Shown one piece after another: positions 25,229 through 33,178 of a DNA stretch of 64,000 nt. Source of the DNA: Porifericola rhodea (GTDB lineage: Bacteria > Bacteroidota > Bacteroidia > Cytophagales > Cyclobacteriaceae); assembly GCF_030506305.1 (NCBI RefSeq), contig NZ_CP119421.1, positions 1,108,354-1,172,353 on the forward strand, read 5' to 3'. Each line of letters starts with the position of its first letter. Positions within the stretch are counted from its first letter, which is position 1. A program made the translations under genes and the position numbers. The notes below the pieces were generated by a model, which was not told the DNA's origin, searched no databases, and worked only from the letters and a program-made list of their open reading frames with translations.

Positions 25229-27322
25229 ATGGCATTAATCAGTAAGATTCGTGAGAAGACTGCCTTAGTCGTAGGGTTTGTTGCGCTAGGTCTTTTCCTA
25301 TTTATTGCGGCGGATATTTTTACTTCAAGCTCTGGCTTTTTTGGCCGTGAGCAAAACGAAGTAGGAGAAATTGCAGAAGTAGATATTTCTATTCAGGAGT
25401 ATCAGCAGGCAATAGAAGAAGTTAAGTATAACTTCTCCGTAAATACCGGTCGTAACCCCTCCGAAAGGGAAATGATAGCAATACGCCAGCAAGCCTGGGA
25501 CAAGCTTATCGCTGACATCGCTTTTACCGCGCAGTTTGAAGAGCTGGGCATAGAAGTTACCGAAAGCGAACTTGTAGACATGGTACAGGGCAATAACATC
25601 ACTCCTGAAATTCGTCAGGCTTTTACTAATCCTGAAACTGGCGAGTTTAGCCGCGAGCAGGTTATTAGTTACCTGCAAAACTTACCACAACTACAGCCTC
25701 AGCAGCAACTCGCCTGGCAGGTGTTTGAAAACAACCTGAAAACTGGTCGCAGAAGAATCAAGTATGATAACCTGATTACTTATGCTGACTATGTTACTAA
25801 CCAGGAGGCCAAGCAACAATACATTGCTGAAAATACTGTAGCAGAGGTAAAGTACCTATATGTACCCTTCTATGCTATCAGCGATACTGCTGTTAACGTT
25901 ACTGATTCTCAGCTTCAGGCATACCTTAATGAGCACGAAGATGAGTTTAAAGTGGAGGCAGGAAGATCTATTCGCTATGTTACATTCTCTATAGCACCTT
26001 CCGCAGAGGACTCTACATACTTTATGCAAGAAATTGAGCAGCTGAAAGGTAACTTTGCTAGCGCAGCTAATGACTCATCTTTTGCTGCAGTTAATACCGA
26101 TGGTACCGGCCAAGCTTACAGAACCTACGCTCCTGGTCAAATGCCTGCTCAGCTTCAGGATGTAGATCTACAGGAAGGTGAAGTGTATGGCCCTTTTACA
26201 AACAATGGTGCGTATACACTGTACAAAGTATCAGAGGTAACAGAAGACACCGTTTCGTATGCTAAAGCCAGCCACATCCTGTTTAAAACAGACAATGTGG
26301 AAGAATCTGAAGCTCGTAAAAAAGCTCAGGATGTACTCAACCAGCTACTTAATGGCGCAGACTTTGCCGAACTGGCCCGCCAGAATAGCGAAGATGTAAC
26401 AGCCTCTCGTGGTGGTGATCTGGGCTGGTTCCCTGAAGGCCGCATGGTACCAGAGTTTGAAGATGCAATATTCTCCAGCAATAGCAGCGGACTGATAAGA
26501 AAACTGATCAAAACCGATTATGGTTACCATATTATCAATGTAACTGAAGCGCCTACCAATCAGGTTTATAAAATTGCTTCAGTAGTAAGAGAGCTTTACC
26601 CTAGCGATGCCACACGCGACCAGGCTTATCGTCAGGCAGACTACTTTGCCAGCAGCGTAGCTAATGCAGATGAGTTTAGCAAGCAGGCACAGGAAGAAAA
26701 CTTAAGTGTACAAACGGCTGACAATATTGCTAGCTCAGCACAAAACGTTCGTGGATTAGGCGATGCTCGCCAGATTGTTCGCTGGGCCTACAATGACGCA
26801 TCTGTAGGTCAGGTTTCAGAAGTATTTGAACTGGATGATGCTTATGTAGTGGCGGTACTTACCGGCAAAACAGAAGAAGGGACAGCCTCACTGGAGTCCG
26901 TAAGAGATGAAGTAGCTACTAAAGTAAGAGCAGAGCTTAAAGGTCAGCAAATTACCGAAAAGCTTAAAGGACTATCAGGCTCACTAGACGAAATTGCCAG
27001 CGCCTTTGGTCAGGATGCTAGCGTATACAACACCAGTGATCTTAAGATGAGCAGCAATACCTTGCCCAATGTAGGTTTTGCTCCTAAAGCTGTAGGCAAA
27101 GCTTTTGCTCTTAAAGAAGGAGAAGTTTCTGAACCAATTCAGGGAGAAAATGGCGTGGTTATGATTCAGTTAAACGCGCGCACTGAAGCTCCGGAGATTG
27201 CGGATTATGCTAGCTATAAGGAACAACTACAACGCCAGGCTAGTCAGCGCAGTGGCTTTAATATTGCTGAAGCTGTACGCGAATTTTCAGATATTGAAGA
27301 CGAGCGTTATAAGTTTTACTAA
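25229..27322 (+). CDS. Membrane-anchored periplasmic peptidyl-prolyl isomerase (PpiD/SurA-like)
   Basis: A 697-residue foldase. One N-terminal membrane helix (TALVVGFVALGLFLFIAADI) is followed by a SurA-N-type helical chaperone region (about 40-230) and a parvulin PPIC domain at about 345-440 (KASHILFKTD, GADFAELARQNSED, GGDLGWFPEGRMVPEFEDA). A second, degenerate parvulin-like domain probably lies at about 480-600, and the chaperone lobe is completed at the C-terminus. It should assist folding of exported and outer membrane proteins at the inner membrane, fitting its place after the LPS export genes. Gene naming (ppiD) is by architecture. Confidence 0.85.
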   Translation: MALISKIREKTALVVGFVALGLFLFIAADIFTSSSGFFGREQNEVGEIAEVDISIQEYQQAIEEVKYNFSVNTGRNPSEREMIAIRQQAWDKLIADIAFTAQFEELGIEVTESELVDMVQGNNITPEIRQAFTNPETGEFSREQVISYLQNLPQLQPQQQLAWQVFENNLKTGRRRIKYDNLITYADYVTNQEAKQQYIAENTVAEVKYLYVPFYAISDTAVNVTDSQLQAYLNEHEDEFKVEAGRSIRYVTFSIAPSAEDSTYFMQEIEQLKGNFASAANDSSFAAVNTDGTGQAYRTYAPGQMPAQLQDVDLQEGEVYGPFTNNGAYTLYKVSEVTEDTVSYAKASHILFKTDNVEESEARKKAQDVLNQLLNGADFAELARQNSEDVTASRGGDLGWFPEGRMVPEFEDAIFSSNSSGLIRKLIKTDYGYHIINVTEAPTNQVYKIASVVRELYPSDATRDQAYRQADYFASSVANADEFSKQAQEENLSVQTADNIASSAQNVRGLGDARQIVRWAYNDASVGQVSEVFELDDAYVVAVLTGKTEEGTASLESVRDEVATKVRAELKGQQITEKLKGLSGSLDEIASAFGQDASVYNTSDLKMSSNTLPNVGFAPKAVGKAFALKEGEVSEPIQGENGVVMIQLNARTEAPEIADYASYKEQLQRQASQRSGFNIAEAVREFSDIEDERYKFY

Positions 27323-27346
27323 ACACTGCTATAATACTATATAGTG

Positions 27347-27376
27347 AAAGGCTGCTCATTCGGGCAGCCTTTTTTT
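27347..27376 (+). terminator. Terminator after the PpiD-like gene
   Basis: AAAGGCTGC (27347-27355) pairs with GCAGCCTTT (27364-27372), followed by a T-run to 27376. It ends the envelope-biogenesis run. Confidence 0.9.
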
Positions 27377-27562
27377 ATTTCTAACATTCAAGGTTCAAAA
27401 TTATATCTCTCTTTTTTAGTCGCCAACCTAAAGTTTTGAGCAGATCACTTAGAATTCTCCCAAAAAGCTGCTTATTTATATAGACAAAGCCCATGTTAAC
27501 TCTACCTGATCAGGAGAAAACCAGGGCTACAACTAATCAATACAACCTAACACAACTCTTTC

Positions 27563-29278
27563 ATGCAAATCGTCAAATCATCAAAAGTCTATGATGCTAT
27601 TATTGTAGGCTCAGGCGCAGGGGGCGGTATGGCAGCTAAAATTATGGCCGAAAATGGTCTAAGCATTGCCATCGTAGAGGCGGGCCCCTTTTTTGACCCC
27701 ACCGATCCGGCACAAATGACCCAGCTTAAATGGCCCTGGGAGTCACCCCGCCGAGGTGCCAGTACTACCCGAGCTTTCGGGGATTTTGATGCAGCCTATG
27801 GCGGATGGGAAATAGAGGGCGAGCCTTATACCAAAACCTCCGGTACCGAGTTTGACTGGTTTAGAGCCCATATGCTGGGCGGTAGAACTAACCACTGGGG
27901 GCGTATATCCTTACGCTTCGGCCCTAACGATTTTAAGCGAAAAGATATTGATGGACTGGGAGATAACTGGCCTATAAGCTATGATGATGTTAAGCCTTAC
28001 TATGATAAGGTAGATAAGCTCATAGGAGTATTTGGCAGCAAAGAAAACATATACAATGAGCCGGATGGCTTCTTTTTACCTGCACCTAAACCCAGGTTGC
28101 ATGAACTTTACTATATTAAAGGAGCCAGAAAAGCAGGCGTACCGGTTATCCCTGCCAGAAAATCTGTACTCACTAAAAGACTTAATAATGAAAGAGGAGT
28201 CTGCTTTTATTGTAAGCAATGCGGAAGATCATGTTCAGTCAAAGCAGATTTTTCTTCGGGCACCTCACTGGTTTTTCCTGCACAACAAACCGGTAACGTA
28301 GATCTTTTTGTCAATTCGGTAGTACGAGAAGTAACAACCAATGAAGAAGGTATTGCCACCGGTGTATCCTATATCAACAAAGAAGACAGACAGGAGTACC
28401 AGCTCAAAGGACGTACAGTAGTGCTCGCAGCTTCCGCCTGTAGCTCAGCACGCATACTACTAAACTCCAAGAGTAAACAACACCCCAATGGTTTAGGCAA
28501 TGGCTTCGACGTTGTAGGAAAGTATTTACATGACTCCACCGGAAGCAGCCGTAGTGCTTTTATCCCCGAACTGATGGATCGTAAACGCTACAACGAAGAT
28601 GGTGTAAGTGGCATGCACGTATACACTCCCTGGTGGCTGGATAATAAAAATCTGGACTTTGCCCGCGGATACCATATAGAGGTAGGCGGCGGCATGAGTA
28701 TGCCATCCTACGGCTTTGGGTTTGGCGTTACGGAGATGAATAAATTTATTGGTCAGCAGGCTGGTGGTTATGGCGATAAATTAAGAGAAGATGTAAAAAG
28801 GTTTTATGGTGCCTTTATAGGAGTAGCCGGTAGGGGCGAGTGCATTGCCAGAGAAGATAACTACTGTGAGATTGACCCTAATGTGGTAGATGAATGGGGC
28901 ATTCCGGTATTGCGTTTTAACTATACCTGGTCTGACCATGAACGCTTGCAGGCAAAACATATGCATGAAACTTTTGAAGAGATTTTCCATGCGATGGGAG
29001 CTACAGTACTTGGCGATGCGCCGGGTAAAGACGAAGATTATGGGCTACACGCTCCCGGTCGGATAATTCATGAGGTTGGGACTACCCGTATGGGCAACGA
29101 TCCCAAAAATTCTGTGGTCAATAAGCATCAGCAGCTACATGAAGCAAAAAACGTATTTGTAGTTGATGGCGGTCCCTTTGTGTCGCAGGCAGATAAAAAC
29201 CCTACCTGGACCATCCTGGCACTTTCATGGAAGACATCAGACTACATTATGGACCAACTTAAAAAGCGTAACATCTAA
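27563..29278 (+). CDS. GMC family FAD-dependent oxidoreductase (catalytic subunit)
   Basis: A 571-residue flavoprotein. FAD-binding IVGSGAGGGMAAKIMAENG lies at the N-terminus, the substrate-side motif LGGRTNHWGR follows, and the C-terminal GMC domain ends with VGTTRMG...VVDGGPFVSQADKNP. A Cys-rich insertion CFYCKQCGRSC at about residue 215 resembles cysteines seen in gluconate and glucose dehydrogenase relatives. The protein has no signal peptide; the next gene encodes the small subunit with a Tat signal, so it is probably exported as a folded passenger. Likely oxidises a sugar or polyol, with electrons passed to the quinone pool. Confidence 0.85.
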   Translation: MQIVKSSKVYDAIIVGSGAGGGMAAKIMAENGLSIAIVEAGPFFDPTDPAQMTQLKWPWESPRRGASTTRAFGDFDAAYGGWEIEGEPYTKTSGTEFDWFRAHMLGGRTNHWGRISLRFGPNDFKRKDIDGLGDNWPISYDDVKPYYDKVDKLIGVFGSKENIYNEPDGFFLPAPKPRLHELYYIKGARKAGVPVIPARKSVLTKRLNNERGVCFYCKQCGRSCSVKADFSSGTSLVFPAQQTGNVDLFVNSVVREVTTNEEGIATGVSYINKEDRQEYQLKGRTVVLAASACSSARILLNSKSKQHPNGLGNGFDVVGKYLHDSTGSSRSAFIPELMDRKRYNEDGVSGMHVYTPWWLDNKNLDFARGYHIEVGGGMSMPSYGFGFGVTEMNKFIGQQAGGYGDKLREDVKRFYGAFIGVAGRGECIAREDNYCEIDPNVVDEWGIPVLRFNYTWSDHERLQAKHMHETFEEIFHAMGATVLGDAPGKDEDYGLHAPGRIIHEVGTTRMGNDPKNSVVNKHQQLHEAKNVFVVDGGPFVSQADKNPTWTILALSWKTSDYIMDQLKKRNI

Positions 29279-29290
29279 CTCAATCACATC

Positions 29291-29995
29291 ATGGATAGAA
29301 GAGAATCTTTAAAATCAATGCTGCTCGGCTCCCTGGCAGGTGGGTTGGTACTAAGTAGTTGTAAGCCGGAAGAAGCAGAACTGGCACCTCCTCCTGCCGC
29401 GCAAACAGGTGTTTATGGTCGTACACCGGCAGAAAAAGCTCGAGACCTGCGCCTCTTGGAAGCTGAATTCCTGACCAAGGCTGAGTTAGGTACTATTGCT
29501 ACGCTTTGCGATCTTATATTGCCAGCCAATGGCGACTTTGGCTCTGCGACTGATGCTGGCGTTCATGATTTTATAGCCTTCATCGTTAAGGATATTGAAA
29601 CCTATCAGACTCCCTTAAGAGGAGGCCTCATGTGGCTCAATAGCAGGGCCAATAAAAAGTTTGATACCTCTTTTGATAGCTGTAGTATAGAACAACAAAA
29701 AGCGATACTAGACGAAATTGCTTATCCTGAAAAGGCCAGTCCTGAAGTAGCTCAGGGTGTTAAGTTTTTTAGTATGATACGAGACCTTACCCTTACCGGT
29801 TATTATACTTCTAAAATGGGTATAGAGGAATTAGGTTATCAGGGCAACCGCCCCAATGTCTGGGATGGAGTGCCAGAGGAAGTGCTCAAAGAGCATGGTA
29901 TGGCCTATGAAAAAGAGTGGGTAGCCAAGTGTGTAGACCAATCCAAAAGAGAAGATATAGCTCAATGGGATGACGATGGCAATCTTATCACTTAA
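29291..29995 (+). CDS. Gluconate 2-dehydrogenase subunit 3 family protein (Tat lipoprotein)
   Basis: A 234-residue protein of the gluconate 2-dehydrogenase small-subunit family. MDRRESLKSM carries the twin arginine, followed by a hydrophobic stretch and a lipobox-like LSSC at about residue 24. The domain body includes LTKAELGTIATLCDLILPAN and GGLMWLNSRANKKF. In FAD glucose dehydrogenases the equivalent subunit is the export hitchhiker for the catalytic subunit. It starts 12 bases after the GMC gene, so the pair is one operon, closed by a strong terminator. Confidence 0.88.
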   Translation: MDRRESLKSMLLGSLAGGLVLSSCKPEEAELAPPPAAQTGVYGRTPAEKARDLRLLEAEFLTKAELGTIATLCDLILPANGDFGSATDAGVHDFIAFIVKDIETYQTPLRGGLMWLNSRANKKFDTSFDSCSIEQQKAILDEIAYPEKASPEVAQGVKFFSMIRDLTLTGYYTSKMGIEELGYQGNRPNVWDGVPEEVLKEHGMAYEKEWVAKCVDQSKREDIAQWDDDGNLIT

Positions 29996-30025
29996 GATTT
30001 AATTTAGCGTTAATATAATAGTTTT

Positions 30026-30062
30026 ATGTCCGTAGCCACCACAATGGCTACGGACATTTTTT
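30026..30062 (+). terminator. Terminator after the GMC/subunit 3 operon
   Basis: A 12-13 base stem (TGTCCGTAGCCA at 30027-30038 with TGGCTACGGACA at 30045-30056) with a six-base loop is followed by six T. It separates the operon from the convergent decayed permease gene. Confidence 0.9.
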
Positions 30063-30070
30063 GACTTGTA

Positions 30071-30665
30071 TCAATCACTTTTTAGGGCATTTACCGGATT
30101 GGCTAGTGCAACTTTAAATGAGTGGTACCCTACTGTAATTAATACTGAAAGCAGTATTAACATCAAACAAATTACAAAAACAGAAAGGCCAATGTCTATT
30201 TGATAAGCAAAACTTTGCAGCCAAACACGAACCAAATAATAAGCGAGAGGGGTTGTGAGCCAAAACGTATGAAGTCAAATACTTGAAGGTAGTCACTGTA
30301 TACGCCACTACGCCATCAACAAAATGAACTTTATCGTCTATCTGTACCCTTCTGTGGGCATTGTATATTTCAAGAGGAATTATAGCCTCTAAATCATCTC
30401 CAAAGCGTTGTGCTAAAGACTCAGGCAACGGCCTAGGGACGCCTGCACTACCAAAGTTACTGCCACTGTGCTCAAAATCAGTTACAATCCGGTATGTCTG
30501 GTCAGCCTTTGAGTGGAAGTTATCAAAGCTAAGCTCGTAGTTTACAATCAGAAATATTACAATAGCACGGGCAATACCCAATGACAAGCCGAATATGCTG
30601 ACAATTGATTGAGTTTTATGTTTCCATAAATTTCTCAAAGCGATTTTGAAATAACTTCTAAGCAT
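30071..30665 (-). pseudogene. Decayed FtsX/MacB-type permease (internal deletion and frameshift)
   Basis: The first 118 codons are a normal permease N-terminus: LRSYFKIALRNLWKHKTQS, a first membrane helix, then the MacB periplasmic core up to VHFVDGVVAY. At about 30298 a two-base insertion shifts the frame: the expected continuation SDYLQVFDF reads on in another frame, then is lost. In the third frame a true permease C-terminus resumes (WLTTPLAYYLVRVWLQSFAY ... VALANPVNALKSD) and ends in TGA at 30071-30073, matching the ends of the two intact permeases upstream. About 600 codons are missing between. It is the last gene of the 35578-to-30071 permease transcript. The plain open frame (to 30114) has a nonsense tail and is not a real protein. 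Confidence 0.85.
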
Positions 30666-30691
30666 ATGATAAGAGTTCTAAAAGTAGTTGG

Positions 30692-33145
30692 TTACTCATC
30701 TCTTAAAGAATTCACCGGATTAGCAAGTGCCGCTCGCACAGATTGAACACTGATGGTAAGCCAGGCGATAATTACAGCTGCCAAACCCGCCACCAAAAAT
30801 ATACTCCAGCTGATTTCGGTACGATACGCGAAGTTGTTCAGCCAACGCTCAATGGCAAGATATGCTAGTGGGGCAGCTAACGAAAATGCCAGAAGCACCA
30901 GGCGTAAAAAATCCAGTGCCAGCAGATTATTAATTTGAAGCACCGTAGCTCCCAGTACTTTGCGAACTCCTATCTCTTTAGTGCGCTGAGAGGTTACAAA
31001 AGCTACTAAGCCAAATAGTCCCAGGCATGCTACTAATATTGCCAAGAAGGTAAATACTTTTAGCACATCGCCCAGTCGCTGCTCTGCTCTAAACATATGA
31101 TCAAAATCCTGATCCAAAAAGGAATAAACAAAAGGATTCTCCGGTTCAAACCTGGACCATACGCTCTCCACTGCGCTAACACTTTCAGTTGTATTTTCTG
31201 CCTGTGTACGCACTACTACATAATCACTAAGGAAGCTGGGGGTAAAGTATTGTATAGCTATCGGCTTAACCTGGCGGTCGAATGTTTCTACATGAAAATC
31301 TTTAACTATACCAATTACCTCTAGTTTTTGCTCATCATTCTTACCCAGATTTTTAATAATAGTTTTTCCAACGGGCTCTTCCAGACCTAGTGCTTTTACA
31401 GCAGCTTCATTTAACAGCAAGCCCTGCTGCTGGTCAGAACTCAACTCTTCTTTAAAATTTCGCCCTGCAATTACCTCCATACCCATGGTAGAGATGTAGT
31501 CAGGGTCTACCAAAAACCATTGCATGCCCTGACCATTATCTGCTCCCTCCTGCCGAAAATCGCGCATGGCTACTGTTGCCAAAGATTGAGAAGGTACCCC
31601 GGTAGCAAAGCTTACCTCTTTTACCTGAGATAGCTGAAGCAGCGATGCTTTAAAAGCTTTCCACTCACCTTGTATCTCTTTGTCGTTTTTTATAATTAGT
31701 ACATTCTCTCGCTCATACCCTAAATCTTTGGTTTGTATAAAATGCAGTTGCTGTACTACCAAAGCTGTAGAAATAATAAGACCGATAGACACAACAAACT
31801 GAAAGACAATAAGGGTGTTTCTGAGCAGACTATTTTTAGATAATGTGCTCATTTTACCCTTAAGCACACTAGCCGGGCGAAATCCCGAGAGAAAAAAAGC
31901 AGGATAGCTCCCCGAAAGTAAACCTACCACCAGCATACCACCCACCAGAATAAGTAGCATATCCCAGTGGCTCCACCAGTCAAAAGCCAGATTTTTGCCT
32001 ACTAACTCATTAAAGGGCAAGCGTAGTGCCTCTACCACGCCTAAAGCTAAAAGCATAGCAAAAAAGCTTAGCAATACTGACTCCAGCAAAAACTGAATAA
32101 TCAGCTGTGTACGGCGAGAGCCTAACACCTTCCTTACCCCTACTTCTTTCGCTCTCTTAATAGCCTGTGCTGTTGACAGGTTCATAAAATTAATACAGGC
32201 CAGCAGCACTATAAGCACTGCCACAATAGTAAGTACGTAAACCGTTTCTATACTGGCATTAGCCTCATGCTCGCGGAGCAAATCAGACGTCAGGTGAATA
32301 TCCTGCACTGGCTGAAGCTCATAACGGAGTTCAGTACTCTCTGACGGACCAGACTCTCCACTTTTTAGGTAAGGCATAGCATACTGCTTAGCTATTTGGT
32401 CTAGTTTTTTAGACAATTGGGCCAGGCCATCACCTTGCAGCACCTCTGCCCTCACTTTAATGTAGGTATGCATAATGTTCCACGACCAGTTGTCGGTGTC
32501 AGTTATTTCGCTGTAGCCAGTAGGTGCAACTAACATGTCAAAATGGAAATGTGTGCTTTGTGGAGGGTCTACTACTGCACTTACCTGCCGTGCCTCTCTG
32601 CTTCCACCAAAAAGAATCTCTTTGCCCAATACCTCTCCTCTCTCAACTGCGCCCTCTCCAAAATAGCGCTCTGCCGTAGCTTTGCTTAATACGAGAGCGT
32701 TGGGCGTCCGCAATGCATTTGTCGCATCCCCTGCAATAATGTTAAAATCCAGTACCTGCAAAAACTCAGGATCGGCAATAAAAACCCTGGTTTCACGAAA
32801 TACAACCTCCTGACTTTCATCTTCTTCCAGTGGCAGTCGCATGGTAGAGTGGTTCCAGGTAAAAACCCTGGCCAGGTGCTCTACTTCTGGTATATTGGTT
32901 TTGATAGCTTCATAGAGTGGCGGTGGCGTAGTAGCCAGATGGTAGTACTCCCCCCCAAAAGTAGTTATACGAAACACCTGCTCTGCCTCCTGATGAAAGT
33001 CATCGTAGCTTAGTTCGTCCAGCACATACCAGCCAATGAGTAAGCTACTGGCAATACCGACCATTAGCCCCAATATATTAACCAAGGTATTGAACTTATG
33101 CTTGAGGAGGTTACGAGATGCTATCTTCAGGTAGTTCTGTATCAT
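30692..33145 (-). CDS. FtsX/MacB-type ABC transporter permease
   Basis: An 817-residue membrane protein with a duplicated MacB/FtsX layout: helix at about 20-40, MacB periplasmic core, three-helix FtsX block starting near 290 (VLLACINFMNLSTAQAIKRA, then KEVGVRKVLGS), a further helix near 445 (NTLIVFQFVVSIGLIISTAL), a second periplasmic core, and a final FtsX block from about 700 ending in ANPVNSLRDE. Such long permeases work in export or mechanotransmission with a separate ATPase, and none is encoded here. It starts 33 bases after the neighbouring permease gene and precedes the decayed copy. Confidence 0.88.
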   Translation of the reverse strand: MIQNYLKIASRNLLKHKFNTLVNILGLMVGIASSLLIGWYVLDELSYDDFHQEAEQVFRITTFGGEYYHLATTPPPLYEAIKTNIPEVEHLARVFTWNHSTMRLPLEEDESQEVVFRETRVFIADPEFLQVLDFNIIAGDATNALRTPNALVLSKATAERYFGEGAVERGEVLGKEILFGGSREARQVSAVVDPPQSTHFHFDMLVAPTGYSEITDTDNWSWNIMHTYIKVRAEVLQGDGLAQLSKKLDQIAKQYAMPYLKSGESGPSESTELRYELQPVQDIHLTSDLLREHEANASIETVYVLTIVAVLIVLLACINFMNLSTAQAIKRAKEVGVRKVLGSRRTQLIIQFLLESVLLSFFAMLLALGVVEALRLPFNELVGKNLAFDWWSHWDMLLILVGGMLVVGLLSGSYPAFFLSGFRPASVLKGKMSTLSKNSLLRNTLIVFQFVVSIGLIISTALVVQQLHFIQTKDLGYERENVLIIKNDKEIQGEWKAFKASLLQLSQVKEVSFATGVPSQSLATVAMRDFRQEGADNGQGMQWFLVDPDYISTMGMEVIAGRNFKEELSSDQQQGLLLNEAAVKALGLEEPVGKTIIKNLGKNDEQKLEVIGIVKDFHVETFDRQVKPIAIQYFTPSFLSDYVVVRTQAENTTESVSAVESVWSRFEPENPFVYSFLDQDFDHMFRAEQRLGDVLKVFTFLAILVACLGLFGLVAFVTSQRTKEIGVRKVLGATVLQINNLLALDFLRLVLLAFSLAAPLAYLAIERWLNNFAYRTEISWSIFLVAGLAAVIIAWLTISVQSVRAALANPVNSLRDE

Positions 33146-33178
33146 AGTGCTATAGCTTAGGTGAGTAAAGTTGATCTT

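Noticed and set aside
27493-27594. 33-codon open frame overlapping the start of the GMC gene
   Set aside because: It overlaps the real start, has no promoter or terminator of its own, and its sequence shows no sign of coding constraint.
30114-30290. C-terminal tail of the 183-residue open frame as a real protein segment
   Set aside because: The tail is an out-of-frame reading; the true permease C-terminus is in another frame and the remnant ends at 30071.
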